Source: Prosopocoilus inquinatus
Lineage: Eukaryota; Arthropoda; Insecta; Coleoptera; Lucanidae
Direction of reading: 5' to 3'
NCBI GenBank assembly: GCA_036172665.1
Contig: CM069871.1
Coordinates: 59,890,713 to 59,954,712, forward strand
DNA length: 64,000 nucleotides
The translations under genes and the position numbers were made by a program. Below the pieces are notes generated by a model. That model was not told the origin of the DNA, searched no databases, and worked only from the letters and a program-made list of their open reading frames with translations. Below, piece by piece: positions 10,901 to 21,399 of the stretch (positions within the stretch are counted from its first letter, which is position 1; every line of letters begins with the position of its first letter).

Positions 10901-13900
10901 CTCCTACTTTTAGCTTACAAAGAGGAAAAAAAGTAGAAACGTAGAACACGAATCGTGTGGCAACAGACAAATTCAACTCACTTGGAATTTCATCAAGCCA
11001 ACAAAAACTCGTGTGAACGCAGCGATAAACCTTGAAACCCGACTCTAGGTCGTCACTTTCATTTCGGCTTCCATGAAGGAAGTGTACTGAAACGAGATGC
11101 CAAACACACACTAGGGGTTTACTCGAGCTACGAATGTAGAGTGACTCCATTGCCCCGACCGGGGGCAGTATCGGACGAATGCATAGCTTAACAAAAAATT
11201 TTAATGCTCTGGTGTGGAGTGTTTGTAGTCTCTTTTATGCCCATACATTGATAGCCAACTTATCATACCATGGCACACATGTGGTGGTATCTAAATTAAG
11301 TAAACCGGGGGATCTTGACAAATCATTCATGAAAACCGTCCGAATGTGCCCCGGTCTCCCCTAATTGTATTTTTATAACACGATCTAATTTTGTGGTGCA
11401 ATTCGCATAGGTACTATTTTCACATTTGACATTTAGCAACCCTATACAGGCTGTATCGTATTAAAGTGGCCATAGTTCCGACTTTTGGCTTACAAAGAGG
11501 AAAAAAATTCAACTCACTTGGAATTTCATCAAGCTAACAAAAACTCGTGTGAACACAGCGGTAAACCTTGAAACCCGACTCTAGGCCGTCACTTTCATTT
11601 CGGCTTCCATGAAGGAAGTGTACTCAAACGAGATGCCAAACACACACTAGGGGTTTACTCGAGCTACGAATGTAGAGTGACTCCATTGCCTGCACAGTTC
11701 TGGGAGCGAGAAAAAAGAACCAATAGAAAAGAAAAGAGATCGAAAAGGGTAAGCCAAGCCGTTTCATTGTGACAACAGCGCTGTCCGATCCGAACCAAAT
11801 ACCAGGGGCCAGGGAAGCGAGTGTAAAAGCGCACAATAAATGTCGCAACATGCTCCAAGCAAGGGGCAAAAAGAAGTTCCAGCTTGACACGCACCAAACC
11901 GGAATAATTTAGCAAAGCCAATAATTGGCTTGAATTTATTCGCAGACCAAACAAACGCATTTCTACAACGAAATGCATTTTAGGAAAACTATAACGAAAA
12001 AGTGGACGAATGAACAAGTCCGGGTAATAAACAGCCTTTAATTGAATAATAACTTTCGCATTCAGGCATCGGAGCGCCAGCAAAAACGTTTCACTTAGTT
12101 CGAGCGCAGCGGCACACCCTTCTTCGGTGGAATAAAAATAAAGGCTCGTCTACAATTTCCCGGGAACAGGAACCTAAACGTTAACATAATTAAACCATGG
12201 CATAATCATATGAGAGTCCGTGATGCCCCAATAAGCTCGTTAATGCAGATTATTACTAGGCAGTTCACGTTCCGTTCCCGAGATATTGTAGAGGAGCCTT
12301 AACCCATATATAAAAGAGTTGTAACAAACTAACACATTTGTTACTAGAATTATTTTAATTTTGTACAGAATTTACTTCAGTTTAATTTATTGTAAGTAGT
12401 AGTTACCATGCGAAATAAACTTTAATTCACGGTGGGGTAGCCGACAGAGTGGGGACCCCTACCACTCCCGGGCCTGTATAAGTACATACCCGCACGCCCA
12501 TAGGAACCAGTACTGCCAATGGCCGGGAAACTTCCCGAATTTTGGGAAAAAAGAGACGGTGGTGGGAATTTTTCGGGATATTCAAATTTACGGGAGAAAT
12601 CGGGAATTTTAGATATCAAAACCCGAGAAAAAATTATAAATAAAACTCGCTGTGTTCTGTTTAACAACAAAAAATCTTTCAGTTTCGAAATTGAGTACGG
12701 GCGAGTGCAGCGCTTAAAAAGCGATACGAGTTTAGAAACTACTTTTCTAAGGAGATTGCGCACAGGATTTATAGAAAATAAAAAACAGTAGGCAGTTTAG
12801 TACGTCATTATGCTGAAATTGTTGCCATGTTGTAAAGTCCCACTTTACTTAAATGATTATGATGTCGTTTGACGTTTACTGCATGAAATGCACTTTTTCC
12901 GATAACGTACATAGAGCCCTCTGTTAGATGCGTCAAGAAATCTACCTGTCAATTTTTAATACAGAAAAGAACTAAAAAGAGCGCGCTCTGGGTACTATTC
13001 TTTCTCTCTCGTGTAAGTAATTTTGTTTATTTTGCTTTCCTTTTTAAACGCCCAAAGTGCTCTCCCGTTACAGTTTTTGAACGCAGCCCAGAATGTCAAA
13101 AACAAAAATGGCGATCAAGCGTCGAGATGAAAGCGTAAACCAAACCCATATCGAATAAACGAAAACAAAAGACGATCAATCGATAATTAAAAAACAAAAG
13201 AGAAAACAAAAAAAAGATTATAAAGTGATGGTTAAAACAAAAACAAAGCAAATAAATCGATTAAAAGAAAAAACAAAGGTCGATCAATTGATTATATCGA
13301 AAAGTGAATTAAATAAAGTCAAATGCTGAATTTCAAAAACGACACGAAATCCAAAACAAAAGATAGTCGGCGATGAAAATAAGACTAAAATACAAATTGT
13401 ATGAAACTAAATGAATCGAATCGAGAACACTAACGAAAGTTTGGATAAAAAGAAAAACAAAAGAGAATAAGAGTGATAATTCAAATAAAAAAATAGGAGA
13501 ATCGACGAGCTATCTGTTTATAATAAAAAAAAAATCAAATCAAAATAAATAACAAATTGTCAAAATTTAACCACATTTAAATTTAACGTTATTAGAATAT
13601 CTGTACCCACTGTTTTAGAAATATGAAATAAATTCGGAAAGGGGTCGATGAAAATTTTAATTTCCTTATAAGGGATCGTTGTTTAAAAAATGGTTGGAAC
13701 TCCTGTCCAACAATTGCTGGACACCCGGTATTTAATAATTTTTCAATGTGCGGAGAAAAAACGGGAATTTTCATTAGAATTTGCGGGATTTCAAACTTAA
13801 TACCATTGGCAGCACTGATAGGAACAGTCATTCACCGGTGAAAGACTCGAACGCGCGACGCGAATCGTGCTCCGATCCCGCTACCGCTCTCCCTTCCACA

Positions 13901-16900
13901 CGCCTAGTACGGGATTCTCGTACATTCCTACCAGACACGGGCGTCTCGTGTACCAGAATGGGCGTCTCACTTATTTATACCTGACACGGGTGTCTCGTGT
14001 ACCAGAGTGGGTCTCTCACTTATTCTTACCTGACAGGGGTGTCTCGTGTACCAGAGTGGGTGTCTCACTTATTCTTACCTGACACGGGTGTCTCGTGTAC
14101 CAGAGTGGGTGTCTCACTTATTCTTACCTGACACGGGTGTCTCGTGTACCAGAGTGGGTGTCTCACTTATTCTTACCTGACACGGGTGCCTCGTGTACCT
14201 TCCGAAGAGTGGGTGTCTCACTTATTCTTACCTGACACGGGTGTCTCGTGTACCAGAGTGGGTGTCTCACTTATTCTTACCTGACATGGGTGCCTCGTGT
14301 ACCTTCCGAAGAGTGGGTGTCTCACTTATTCTTACCTGACACGGGTGTTTCGTGTACCTACCGCAAAGTGGGTGTCTCTCTCATTACCGTATAACTCGTC
14401 CGATGTTCGAACCTCGAATTGTACCGTCGACTGTGAAACAATCGTCCGTTTTTAGGCTAAGGAAGTTATATATATCGTTGTAAATTGTAAATATAGATTT
14501 AAGACAATACATGCGAATAAAAGTTGTGTTGTTGGATCGTCTTTTCATTTTCACTGAACCCGGACACCGACGAGCAAACCCGGATTCCTGATCGACGAGC
14601 CGACGAGGACATCAGAGGGACGTCGAGAAACAATACAACAGCCGGAGAAAGACGAACCGTTACAGACTAAATGTATCTGCGAAACATTCGACTGTACACG
14701 GCGATGCAAACAATAAACGGATATGAAACTGTAACAAAACCACTCGACGTTATTTCTGACTTTGTGTTTCCGTAAGCAGAATGCAACGGAATTGCGGAAA
14801 TGGAATGTGATTTATGCATAAATTTTAAGTATGCTAAATTATTTCCGATGTTTGTCCTGTTTTCCCTGAAAATCTAACGTGACATTTTTTAGTCAACGCT
14901 CACATCCCTAAACATTTGATAGGAGACACCTATTTTCTAATTATTATTTTGTTAATACGCGATGAAAAAAAAACCCTAACTTACTGTCTTCTTTTTTTTA
15001 ACATAATTAGGTCTAGCACAAACAGAATCAGGTCCGAAACCTGCGACACATCCCACTGCGGAATTAAACTTAGAAGATTCAACAAACGAATATTTAAGCG
15101 AAGAAAAAGAAACAGGTAGGTAATTATAAGTAGGATAGTAAAACAGACACTGGGAAAGAATTCGTTTTCTTTTTTAGAAATTGGAACGACAGATGCACCG
15201 CCCTTGCATTTTTACACTCCACTACCCATTTTTCCTTCGGACGAAACCGAATACACGACCAACGAAACGCTCATCCGACAGCTGCTAAAACTTAATGAAA
15301 AAACCGACAGCGAAGTGGACGATCTAACTCGAGAAAACGATCGTCGACCGATTGTGCAGGATACGGAATCGCAAGAGAATAATTCGCAGAATACAACCGC
15401 GGATAATATTAAAAATGATGATATTAATGAAGATGGAATAAACGTCGAACGTCCAAGTGATGAGGAGGAGGTGCAGAATACAGATGACAGCGACGAAAAT
15501 GATTACGGTACGAACCTGGACGAAGAAACGGACGATGTCGAGGTTCCCAAAGTGGAAACGGAGTGGATCGAAGACGGGGAAAACACCGAAGACGATAGAA
15601 TGAACGTTTCCGTTGAAGTTATTAACGAAACAATAAATTCGTCCTCGGTGCATTACTCCATCAAAAGCGATTATTTTGGTATCATTTCTGGATTCATCAT
15701 TATCATCGGCGTGGTTATCTATTTGATTGTGACGGCCTGGAGGCGAATATTGCAGTAAGTAAAACAGATTAGAGATGCATGCGATACTTAGATACTTTTA
15801 TAAGTACCGATACCTTCGTTTCGATACTCTTAAAGTACCGATACCTTCGTTTCGATACTCTATAGTACCGATACTTTCATTTGGGAATCGGAAAGTATCG
15901 CAATCGCCAAATTAATGACAACAGCTCAAACCTTCTAGAAAAGGGAATAATCTCGTCGTCTTACTTCAATTACTCAACTTGTTACGGTTTGGAAAACAGC
16001 TTTCAAAAGTCATCCGCTATATATAAGTTTTAAATCGCATAAATTTTCTTCGGAGAGAAACATAGTTATCGTGTGAACGACGAGCGCCATAGTTTCTCGC
16101 TTACTTTTATTATTTATTTATCGTTTTCGTCGCAGATTGATCGTATTTTTATAACACAAAATTGGGTCCCACGCCTCGGTCTAATTTTGTGGTGCAAGTC
16201 GCCAGCTGTTCTTTTTTTTGCATTTCAAAACACTCCGGCGACAAATCATCTTACGATTTTGCAGTTTCGCCATTATAATTGCCGTAAGTTAAACTTTCAT
16301 CGTTTCGGAGTTTGTATTTTTAGCCTTTTTAGCACAATCTTTCACAAGCGCCCGTAGCTACATTTCACCATATTTTGTGGGAATTCAATCGAATGTTCAT
16401 TCTGAGACTGATCATAAAATTCTGCGACGCTTTAGTTTTTTGTGTCATCTGGTTCCTGCCATTTACGTTATTCTGTTCACTTGTTATTTCGACAGAAATA
16501 TAAATTACGTTCACACTTGATGTTTGACGCCGTTGGTTATTACTGATATCATCTTATACTCGGTAGGTTTTTGTTTAATTCATGTTGGTTTTGATTCGTC
16601 CAAGCCCTTCTCTTCGTAGTTATGGGCGTAGCCGAGGTTGGCTTTATGAATTTGTGGCGTATGTGTAGCATCCAGTCGTCGCGTCGTCGATTCATTTAAT
16701 TTTTTTATGATTTTCTATTTTTCCTTCTTGGAGGGAGGCAGGTACCATTAAACAAATTAATACTCGCCCAGCTTTTTACAAACACCCTGCAGTATTAAAA
16801 ATAGTTTCCGGAAAGAGCAAAAAATTAGACGAAATCGACGGGACGCGACGTCTTTTGAAAAAATCGATCGTTTTGAAAATATCGTGTGTATTTATCCGCT

Positions 16901-19900
16901 ACTTAGTATTAAAAATTGAATTAAATAAAGCAAAATAAAAGACGATCGGTGATGAAGATAAGACGAAAGTAAGTAAGTACAGTTAGTCAAATCGCATTGA
17001 AGAGCACTAAAGAAGAAACAAAACGGAATCAAACTAATAACTCTAATTAGAAATTAAACTGAATCAAGTAAAGATAAAATACGATCGGTTTATAACTAAA
17101 GATAAAATAAAATGAATCAGTATAACTACACATACTGTTTGAAGAATATTAATATAATTTGAAAGTTCGTGCACCAACATTAACCAACCTATTTAGGTTA
17201 TAGAATTATAATATCGAGAGTTTAAAAACTTAAATTACGTATAAAATGCACTAATCTTACTTAAATATATTTGAAAGTAGAATGCCATTATTTACAAACA
17301 AACTTAAATTCTAATGAAAAGCAAAAAATGATTGCAGACCATAAAATCTAGTCCTCAAATATTGTTTCTTTAAAACTACGATTTGTTAAGGGCAGCATTA
17401 AGAACGCCTATTTGTTTATAATATATGTACGTTTTAAGGTTTTTATTTTTGTTATTGCCTGAATAGAGCTTCTATGTTCATCTTACACAGATCCGCAAAT
17501 ATTTTCGTATTTATATGATCTAAGCAGATATTCGATAATCTTAATTCTGACCGTCCCGGCACGTTACAAGTTAATAGAGCACAACTAGCCGTGCCTCGTA
17601 ATGCTTTGAAGGAACCAGGGTCACGTAAAAATCGATGAAACGTCCTAAACTGAGGCTCCCTCAACCTAACTAACCTTGACGATGGTCACGACGCGAAATG
17701 CGGCGCAACGCCCCTCCTTACTGACACTAACTAGACCCTTGGGATATCGCGATATCGCTAAACGACTGACGGGTGCCCGGCATGTTACAAGTTAATAAAG
17801 CAAAACTAGCCGTGCCATGTTAGAAGGAAGGGTTTGCACGAATTGGAAACATCGTGACATCAATAGGAACCAAGTGTGAGTATGAGATGACGTAAAGAAA
17901 GCCCAATAGTGTTAAAGGTCGAATGCGAACGCAATTTAATCTCTGCGTCAAAATAATACATCGCAAAAACCTGTAATTTACATGAACTACACTATGTTTA
18001 TTCAAGAGATATAGCAATAAATACTCTCACAGTAACCCGCGTGACTTAAATAACGAATTGGTATTGATTAATTTGACTTCGGGCGGAAAACGAGTGAAGC
18101 AGTATCACAAGAAGACGAAGAATCACGTCACGCCATAAAACTCCTCCTATACAGAGAAAAATGAATAGTAAAAGGTAACACAAATTGTAGTCAGAATGAT
18201 TGTAGCAAATATTCTCACAATTGTAGAATAAGACGCTATTCTTAGGTCCCGTTTTTTCACCTTTGAGTAAGTGTCAGGTTAAATACTCGACAGTTTAGTA
18301 CACAGTTTAGCCCATCTTTAATCGGTCGAGTAATAACTTGGCACTTATTCAGACGTGAAAAAATCGGGCCTTATAGTAATATTTACTACAATTGTGCGAA
18401 TATTTGTTGCGATTTGTTCCGATCTTCATTCTTTCTACAATTTATGTTACTTTCTACCAGGGTTGGAAAAAAAACTATTTAAAAAAAAAAACAAAACGTG
18501 TTTTTTTTTTGTTTTAAACAGTTTTTTGTTTAAAACATGTTTAAAATTGACCCTAAATTAAACATGTTTTAAACAAAAAGAAAAAAAAAACAGCTGTTTA
18601 AAACAACTTTTAAATATTTAAATTGCCCTTACTGCTTACATAGAAAGATATATATTATTATTAATATTTGATATTTGTGCAAAAAGAAGAATTTATTAAA
18701 ATTCGATCTCTAATTAAAAGAAAGATGAAAACTTTGCAATGTTAGATTATGTACCCTTTTAAAAATAATGTATGTACTTTGATAATAATTTAAATCATTT
18801 AAGGCAGAGCTTGATTTAGTACAGTACGTATATGTCTGAAAATTCAAATTAAATTTTTGTTTAATTCGTCGTTTTCAAATTTTAACCTTAAAATTCTAGA
18901 ATGGCCTTGGGACACACGGTAGAAATTCAATGAAGACAAATGAGACGATAACGTTATAAATAGTTTAAACAGCGCCATCCTACGATCACTTTTTGACCAA
19001 ACATTGCATTAACATTGACAAATTCAAGTCTGTTTGCTACATAATAACTCATCCCGTAGCCCATAGTATGAACAGGGAAGCGGAGGACCCAGTATGTTTC
19101 AAAACTTAATGAAATAATAAAAGGTTAAATATTGAAAAGGTATTTTAAAATTTTACAATATAATTATTATTATAGTGATCAGTAATAATTAATGAATTGA
19201 TTATATGCAATTTAAATTTAGTTCAAATCAGAGCTACAGTGTAGTCATCACGTCATCAGCTCAGTCACGCTTTGTCTACAATTATTAAAACAATTGATAT
19301 GAGAACAAAGTAAAGTTTAAAGTTAATCTGTGAGTGAAATACAATTAACTTCTGGTTACACAGTATTACGTTGCGAAAATAAAACACATATATCAAAAGT
19401 GTTCTTTTTTAGCTTAAAACTAAAAAAATGAATTTAAAACATTAACAAAAAAACATGTTTAAAACTTAAAAATAAAGCACTTATATCAAAAGAGTTCTAT
19501 TTTTGCTTAAAATTACAAAAAATTAATTTAAAACATTATCAAAAAAAAACATGTTTAAAACATATTGTTTAAAACAGATGGTATGTTTTTAATTCGGTGT
19601 TTTAAACATGTTTTAAACACTATGTTTTAAACAGTTTGTTTTAAACTTTCCAACCCTGCTTTCTACTATTCATTTTTCTCTGTGTATTTGATTTTATTAC
19701 TACGTCTATTGAGTAAACAGTACAGTCATGTAAGAAGAGTTGGCGGTGGCGTTTTATGATTGTCTAGCCTTTTTAGTATAAACAATCGCTCTAATTCCAC
19801 GGAAAACTAGAAGTACACCTGCAGACGCTTGCAAAAGCTGATGCAATGATGTCTACAAATAGAAACTCCGGATGATATTGTTTATTTAAGGCAATAAAAG

Positions 19901-20404
19901 CTATGCGGACCGGTGATAAACAAACAAATGCAAATGCATTACGATAATAAAACAGATCGCGAGACCATTTGCGTTATAAGAATTTAATTAAATATTTCGA
20001 TAGACACAATGACAGAAAAAAAAATATTTTTAACGCAATAAAAGCAGATGCAACATGCGCGGCATGAAGCGTTTCTCCCACACACCACTTCTTAATATTG
20101 TGTAATCAAGGATAAATGCGATTTAAAACTCGATACACGGGGTGTTTCCTAAAAAGCCGTTTTCCAAATCGTAACGCTTGTTTTTTTTTTTTTTTTTAGT
20201 TAAATTGTATGTGTTTTATATGTATTTATTTTTCCTTAATGAGTGATGATATTTTTTTCAGGCAAAGATACAGGAATCGCGAGATGTTAATAAACGAAGA
20301 AGAATTTTACGATCGTAACGATATGAAACATTTTAGTGTAAGTATTTCGTGATAAAACGTGTACTTAAAGAAAATACTAACGCCATCTTCTTTTTCAGAT
20401 ATAA
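4885..20404 (+). CDS. Single-pass type I membrane protein with acidic ectodomain (five exons, complete)
   Basis: Exons are 4885-4945, 15011-15115, 15178-15754, 20262-20337 and 20399-20404. All have GT/AG borders and compatible phases, and they sum to 825 nt, giving 274 residues. Residues 1-24 or so form a signal peptide (MEFLKKIFLHLSAVLLLIAF plus C-L-A). The ectodomain is rich in Asp, Glu, Asn and Thr, with several N-x-S/T sites and no cysteine cluster. A transmembrane helix follows (FGIISGFIIIIGVVIYLIVT), stopped by WRR. The cytoplasmic tail is short (...INEEEFYDRNDMKHFSI). I do not recognise the family and infer no function beyond a cell-surface or secretory-pathway protein. Intron 1 is about 10 kb and full of transposons; intron 3 is about 4.5 kb with nested MITEs. 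The last coding exon adds only Ile and the stop. Confidence 0.88.
5471..5608. repeat. 138-bp near-perfect foldback hairpin
   Basis: The arms start with GTACAAAGTTTTTTTAATCT and close on a short loop around 'gctatagatttatagc'. They match over about 60 bp with only a few differences. It has no coding content. It resembles a foldback MITE; a pre-miRNA is less likely at this length and A/T content. Confidence 0.85.
5620..6300. other. Intronic sequence, nothing assigned
   Basis: A+T-rich intron 1 sequence. I see no repeat copy, exon or motif that I can support. Confidence 0.3.
6306..6490 (+). repeat. Dispersed repeat, second copy
   Basis: A diverged copy of 1929-2100: shared 'ttgctacttatctggtg', 'ggtgccgccgg', 'caaaccaa' and 'ggcgccactcaatttt'-like blocks occur in the same order. 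Confidence 0.6.
7021..9076 (+). mobile_element. Tigger/pogo-type DNA transposon, 2056 bp, with TA target duplication
   Basis: The element begins CAGTACAACCCCGATTATCC and ends as the imperfect reverse complement (GGATAATCGAGGTTATACTG). It is flanked by TA on both sides (7019-7020 and 9077-9078). Subterminal copies of 'GATTATCCGTG' occur near both ends, as expected for transposase or CENP-B-like binding sites. Removing the element with one TA rejoins the Crypton frame exactly. Confidence 0.93.
7269..8881 (+). pseudogene. Tigger/jerky-like transposase with one stop and one frameshift
   Basis: The order is a CENP-B-type N-terminal helix-turn-helix (MNSKRKRNVLTILQKLEIIQ), a second DNA-binding domain (SSGWLHRFKKRHGIRELSIQ), then a DDE_1 catalytic domain. 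Catalytic acids are visible in YNADETGLYW, LLLDNAPAH and QPMDQGVIEAMKR. Only two lesions are seen: an in-frame TAA at 7497-7499 and a one-base shift at the A10 run at 7761-7770. The element is therefore fairly young but not autonomous as read here. The enzyme would cut and paste the element at TA sites. Confidence 0.9.
10070..10900. other. Intronic sequence downstream of the Crypton relic
   Basis: It contains A+T-rich probable Crypton 3' flank with AATAAA-like signals (about 10097-10135), the palindrome at 10328-10356, and sequence with no recognised coding. Open frames at 10390-10700 overlap one another and match nothing I know. Confidence 0.3.
10328..10356. repeat. Perfect 29-bp palindrome
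   Basis: Arms TCGACCGGGAAACA and TGTTTCCCGGTCGA flank a single G. It is a perfect hairpin or protein-binding palindrome in otherwise unstructured intronic DNA. Confidence 0.9.
10906..11154 (+). repeat. Direct repeat, first unit (second at 11481-11690)
   Basis: This segment (about 249 bp) recurs at 11481-11690 with about 40 bp missing near the start and few substitutions. The 116-bp repeat (11365-11480) lies directly against the second unit. No function recognised. Confidence 0.85.
11365..11480 (+). repeat. 116-bp repeat, second copy
   Basis: Nearly identical to 3191-3306, with a few substitutions. Confidence 0.75.
11481..11690 (+). repeat. Direct repeat, second unit
   Basis: A near copy of 10906-11154, about 575 bp downstream in the same orientation. 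It ends at the same 'gtgactccattgcc'. Confidence 0.85.
12240..12430 (+). promoter_or_regulatory. Possible LTR-like promoter relic (TATA box and poly(A) signal)
   Basis: CCATATATAAAAGAG (12304-12318) is a strong TATA box, followed about 100 bp later by AATAAA (12414) inside intron 1. The spacing fits the U3-R-U5 order of an LTR, but I could not find matching LTR ends or a target duplication. Confidence 0.25.
12970..13095 (+). repeat. Short dispersed repeat R2 (copies at 32530-32658 and around 51.8/54.1 kb)
   Basis: It carries the conserved block 'aaaaagagcgcgctctggg', then 'ctttctctctcgtgtaagt', and ends 'gtttttgaacgcagccc'. The copy at 32.5 kb is the best intact example. The third copy is split by the 2.15-kb element at 51883-54033. 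Confidence 0.8.
13095..13560. repeat. A-rich degenerate repeat (related to 16800-17120)
   Basis: A purine-rich tract with recurring 'aacaaaagacgatcaatcg'-like words. A related tract at 16800-17120 shares 'gaattaaataaagcaaa' and 'gacgatcggtgatgaagat'-like strings. It is not coding. Confidence 0.45.
13844..13893 (-). repeat. tRNA-like fragment, possible SINE head
   Basis: On the minus strand the order is GGGAGAGCGGTAGCGGG, resembling a pol III A box, then GCGTTCGAGTC, resembling a B box, spaced as in a tRNA. No complete cloverleaf is evident. It could be a tRNA-derived SINE head or a degraded tRNA pseudogene. Confidence 0.3.
13929..14385 (+). repeat. Minisatellite, 49-bp unit, about nine copies
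   Basis: Units run 'gacacgggtgtctcgtgtac', then 'cagagtgggtgtctcactta', then 'ttcttacct'. Some units have a 7-bp insertion ('ttccgaa'), giving 56 bp. Each unit contains the short inverted pair ACACG...CGTGT. The array is close to homogeneous, so it is probably recently amplified. Confidence 0.95.
14390..14680 (+). other. Possible LTR-type sequence after the minisatellite
   Basis: A TATA-like 'gttatatatatcgttg' (about 14466) and 'gcgaataaaagttgtgttg' (about 14514, containing AATAAA) precede a G+C-rich segment. This resembles the R/U5 end of a retroelement, but no coding or partner LTR is seen in the window. Confidence 0.25.
15011..15754 (+). CDS. Membrane-protein gene, exons 2 and 3 (ectodomain and transmembrane helix)
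   Basis: Exon 2 is 15011-15115 and exon 3 is 15178-15754, separated by a 62-bp intron. Exon 3 carries most of the acidic ectodomain and the only membrane-spanning helix. Its donor is CA|GTAAGT at 15755, and read-through would stop at once (TAA at 15756). Confidence 0.88.
15779..15899. repeat. Short element with ~30-bp tandem units and GCGATACTT/AAGTATCGC ends
   Basis: About three units of 'aagtaccgataccttcgttt' plus 'cgatactct' lie between inverted ends GCGATACTT and AAGTATCGC, just inside intron 3. This looks like a tiny MITE with internal expansion. Confidence 0.5.
16020..16700 (-). repeat. Family X repeat, minus orientation
   Basis: Read on the minus strand it shows the family X blocks in order: 'cataactacgaagagaaggg', then 'gcttggacgaatcaaaacc', and later 'gcaccacaaaatta'. 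The same order occurs at 61.7-63.0 kb. No coding is recognised. Confidence 0.7.
17556..17816 (+). repeat. Pair of ~40-bp direct repeats
   Basis: 'ttacaagttaatagagcaca' plus 'actagccgtgcc' (17562-17594) recurs as 'ttacaagttaataaagcaaa' plus 'actagccgtgcc' (17783-17815). The second runs on into a family X-like segment to about 17900. Confidence 0.7.
18152..19684. mobile_element. MITE with CAGAGAAAAATG / CATTTTTCTCTGTG ends, split by a hAT MITE
   Basis: Inverted ends, with matching inner blocks ('aatgaatagtaaaa' and 'aaattgtagtcagaatgatt'), flank the hAT insertion. TA lies on both sides (18150-18151 and 19685-19686). Without the insertion it is about 320 bp. A related 200-bp copy is at 56937-57136. 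Confidence 0.8.
18458..19658. mobile_element. Non-autonomous hAT-type element, copy A (1201 bp) with 8-bp target duplication
   Basis: Ends are CAGGGTTGGAAA and TTTCCAACCCTG. The 8-bp duplication CTTTCTAC flanks it perfectly (18450-18457 and 19659-19666), which is diagnostic of hAT insertion. Both subterminal regions are packed with 'GTTTAAAACATGTTT'-like words. No transposase is encoded. It aligns with copy B at 36653-37928. Confidence 0.93.
19690..20150. other. Intron 3 sequence with no repeat recognised
   Basis: Apparently unique sequence containing ATGCAAAT-type octamers and several homeodomain-like ATTA cores (about 19900-20010). It could be a conserved intronic regulatory element, but nothing decisive is visible. 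Confidence 0.25.
20262..20404 (+). CDS. Membrane-protein gene, exons 4 and 5 (cytoplasmic tail)
   Basis: Exon 4 (20262-20337) follows a good polypyrimidine-AG acceptor and encodes the basic-then-acidic tail. A 61-bp intron separates it from exon 5, whose coding part is only ATA TAA (20399-20404). A palindromic MITE begins about 30 bp later, so part of the 3' UTR may be MITE-derived. Confidence 0.8.
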
Positions 20405-20435
20405 ATTAAGTACCTATTTCAATTCATGTTTCTAT

Positions 20436-21399
20436 TATATACACTAATTAAAGGGACAATATGGGGATCTCGTAAACTATAAGAGGTACAAAGATGGTGA
20501 AATTATAGAAAAGTTGCGCTATCTTGAGGTCTAAAAAAATGCAAAAAAATCTTTTCTATTTTCATTCGTTTTTGAAATATCTTCAAAAAACTGAAAATTC
20601 TCATTATAGATAGAATCATAAAATTCGGTGTTTTTACATTAAATTCGATGGACAACCTAATGCAGTTCGAAGAAATAGGTTAGGTTTTGACAGTTTCGTA
20701 GATACGACTGTCAACTGTTTATTTTCTTATTGAAGCTACCTTAGATATTCATAGCACGTGATGCAGAAATAATTTTTGAATACGACCATATGAACATTTT
20801 TGTTTTGAAACAAAATATTAAGTTACTAAGAATTTTTGTTAAAAAGTAATTTCTTTATGTAGAAATGTAAATAAGTACCATAATTGATTAATTATTTTAA
20901 TAATAATTTTAGTTCTGAGTGTTTACATGCATCCGCCTACTAGATTTTTTTAAAATCTTTTGTAGTATCTTGATATTTTATTTTAAAACAAAAGCATAAG
21001 TGTGTCGTATGGTCGTGTTCAGATTTTGTTTTTGTATCACGTGGTATGAATACCCAAGGTAGCGTCCATAAGGAAAAAGACCATTGACAGTCGTATCTGC
21101 GAAACTGTCAGTCCTAATCTATTTCTTCGCACTCTATTATATTGTTCATCGAATTTAACATAAAAGTATTGAATTTCATGATTCTATTTTAGTAAATAAG
21201 GTAGATATTCGAGATTTTCGAAAATTAGAATTTAAGTTTTTTGAAGATATTTCAGAAACGAATGGAGGTAGAAAAGACTTTTTTTGAATATTTTGATAGG
21301 CTCTAAAATAGCGCAACTTTTTTGTAATTTAACCATCTTTGTATCTCTCATAGTTTACGAGATCCCCCTGGTGGCCCTTTAATTAGTTGTAACCCTGTA
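20436..21399. mobile_element. Long palindromic MITE, copy 1
   Basis: The two arms are diverged reverse complements over nearly the full ~960 bp. The right end is the family terminus (ACTAATTAAAGGGC.. inward; GTTGTAACCCTG outward, then TA). The left terminus has lost its last ~10 bases. It starts about 30 bp after the membrane-protein stop codon. Other copies: 28438-29403 and 42618-43611. Confidence 0.88.

Noticed and set aside
10842..12083. Minus-strand frames (SLYIRSSSKPLVCVW...) occurring twice
   Set aside because: The duplication of the DNA (10906-11154 and 11481-11690) explains the repeated peptide; no known domain.
13867..14082. Open frame through the minisatellite
   Set aside because: The 49-bp unit is not a multiple of three, so the frame does not encode a repeat protein; it ends by chance.
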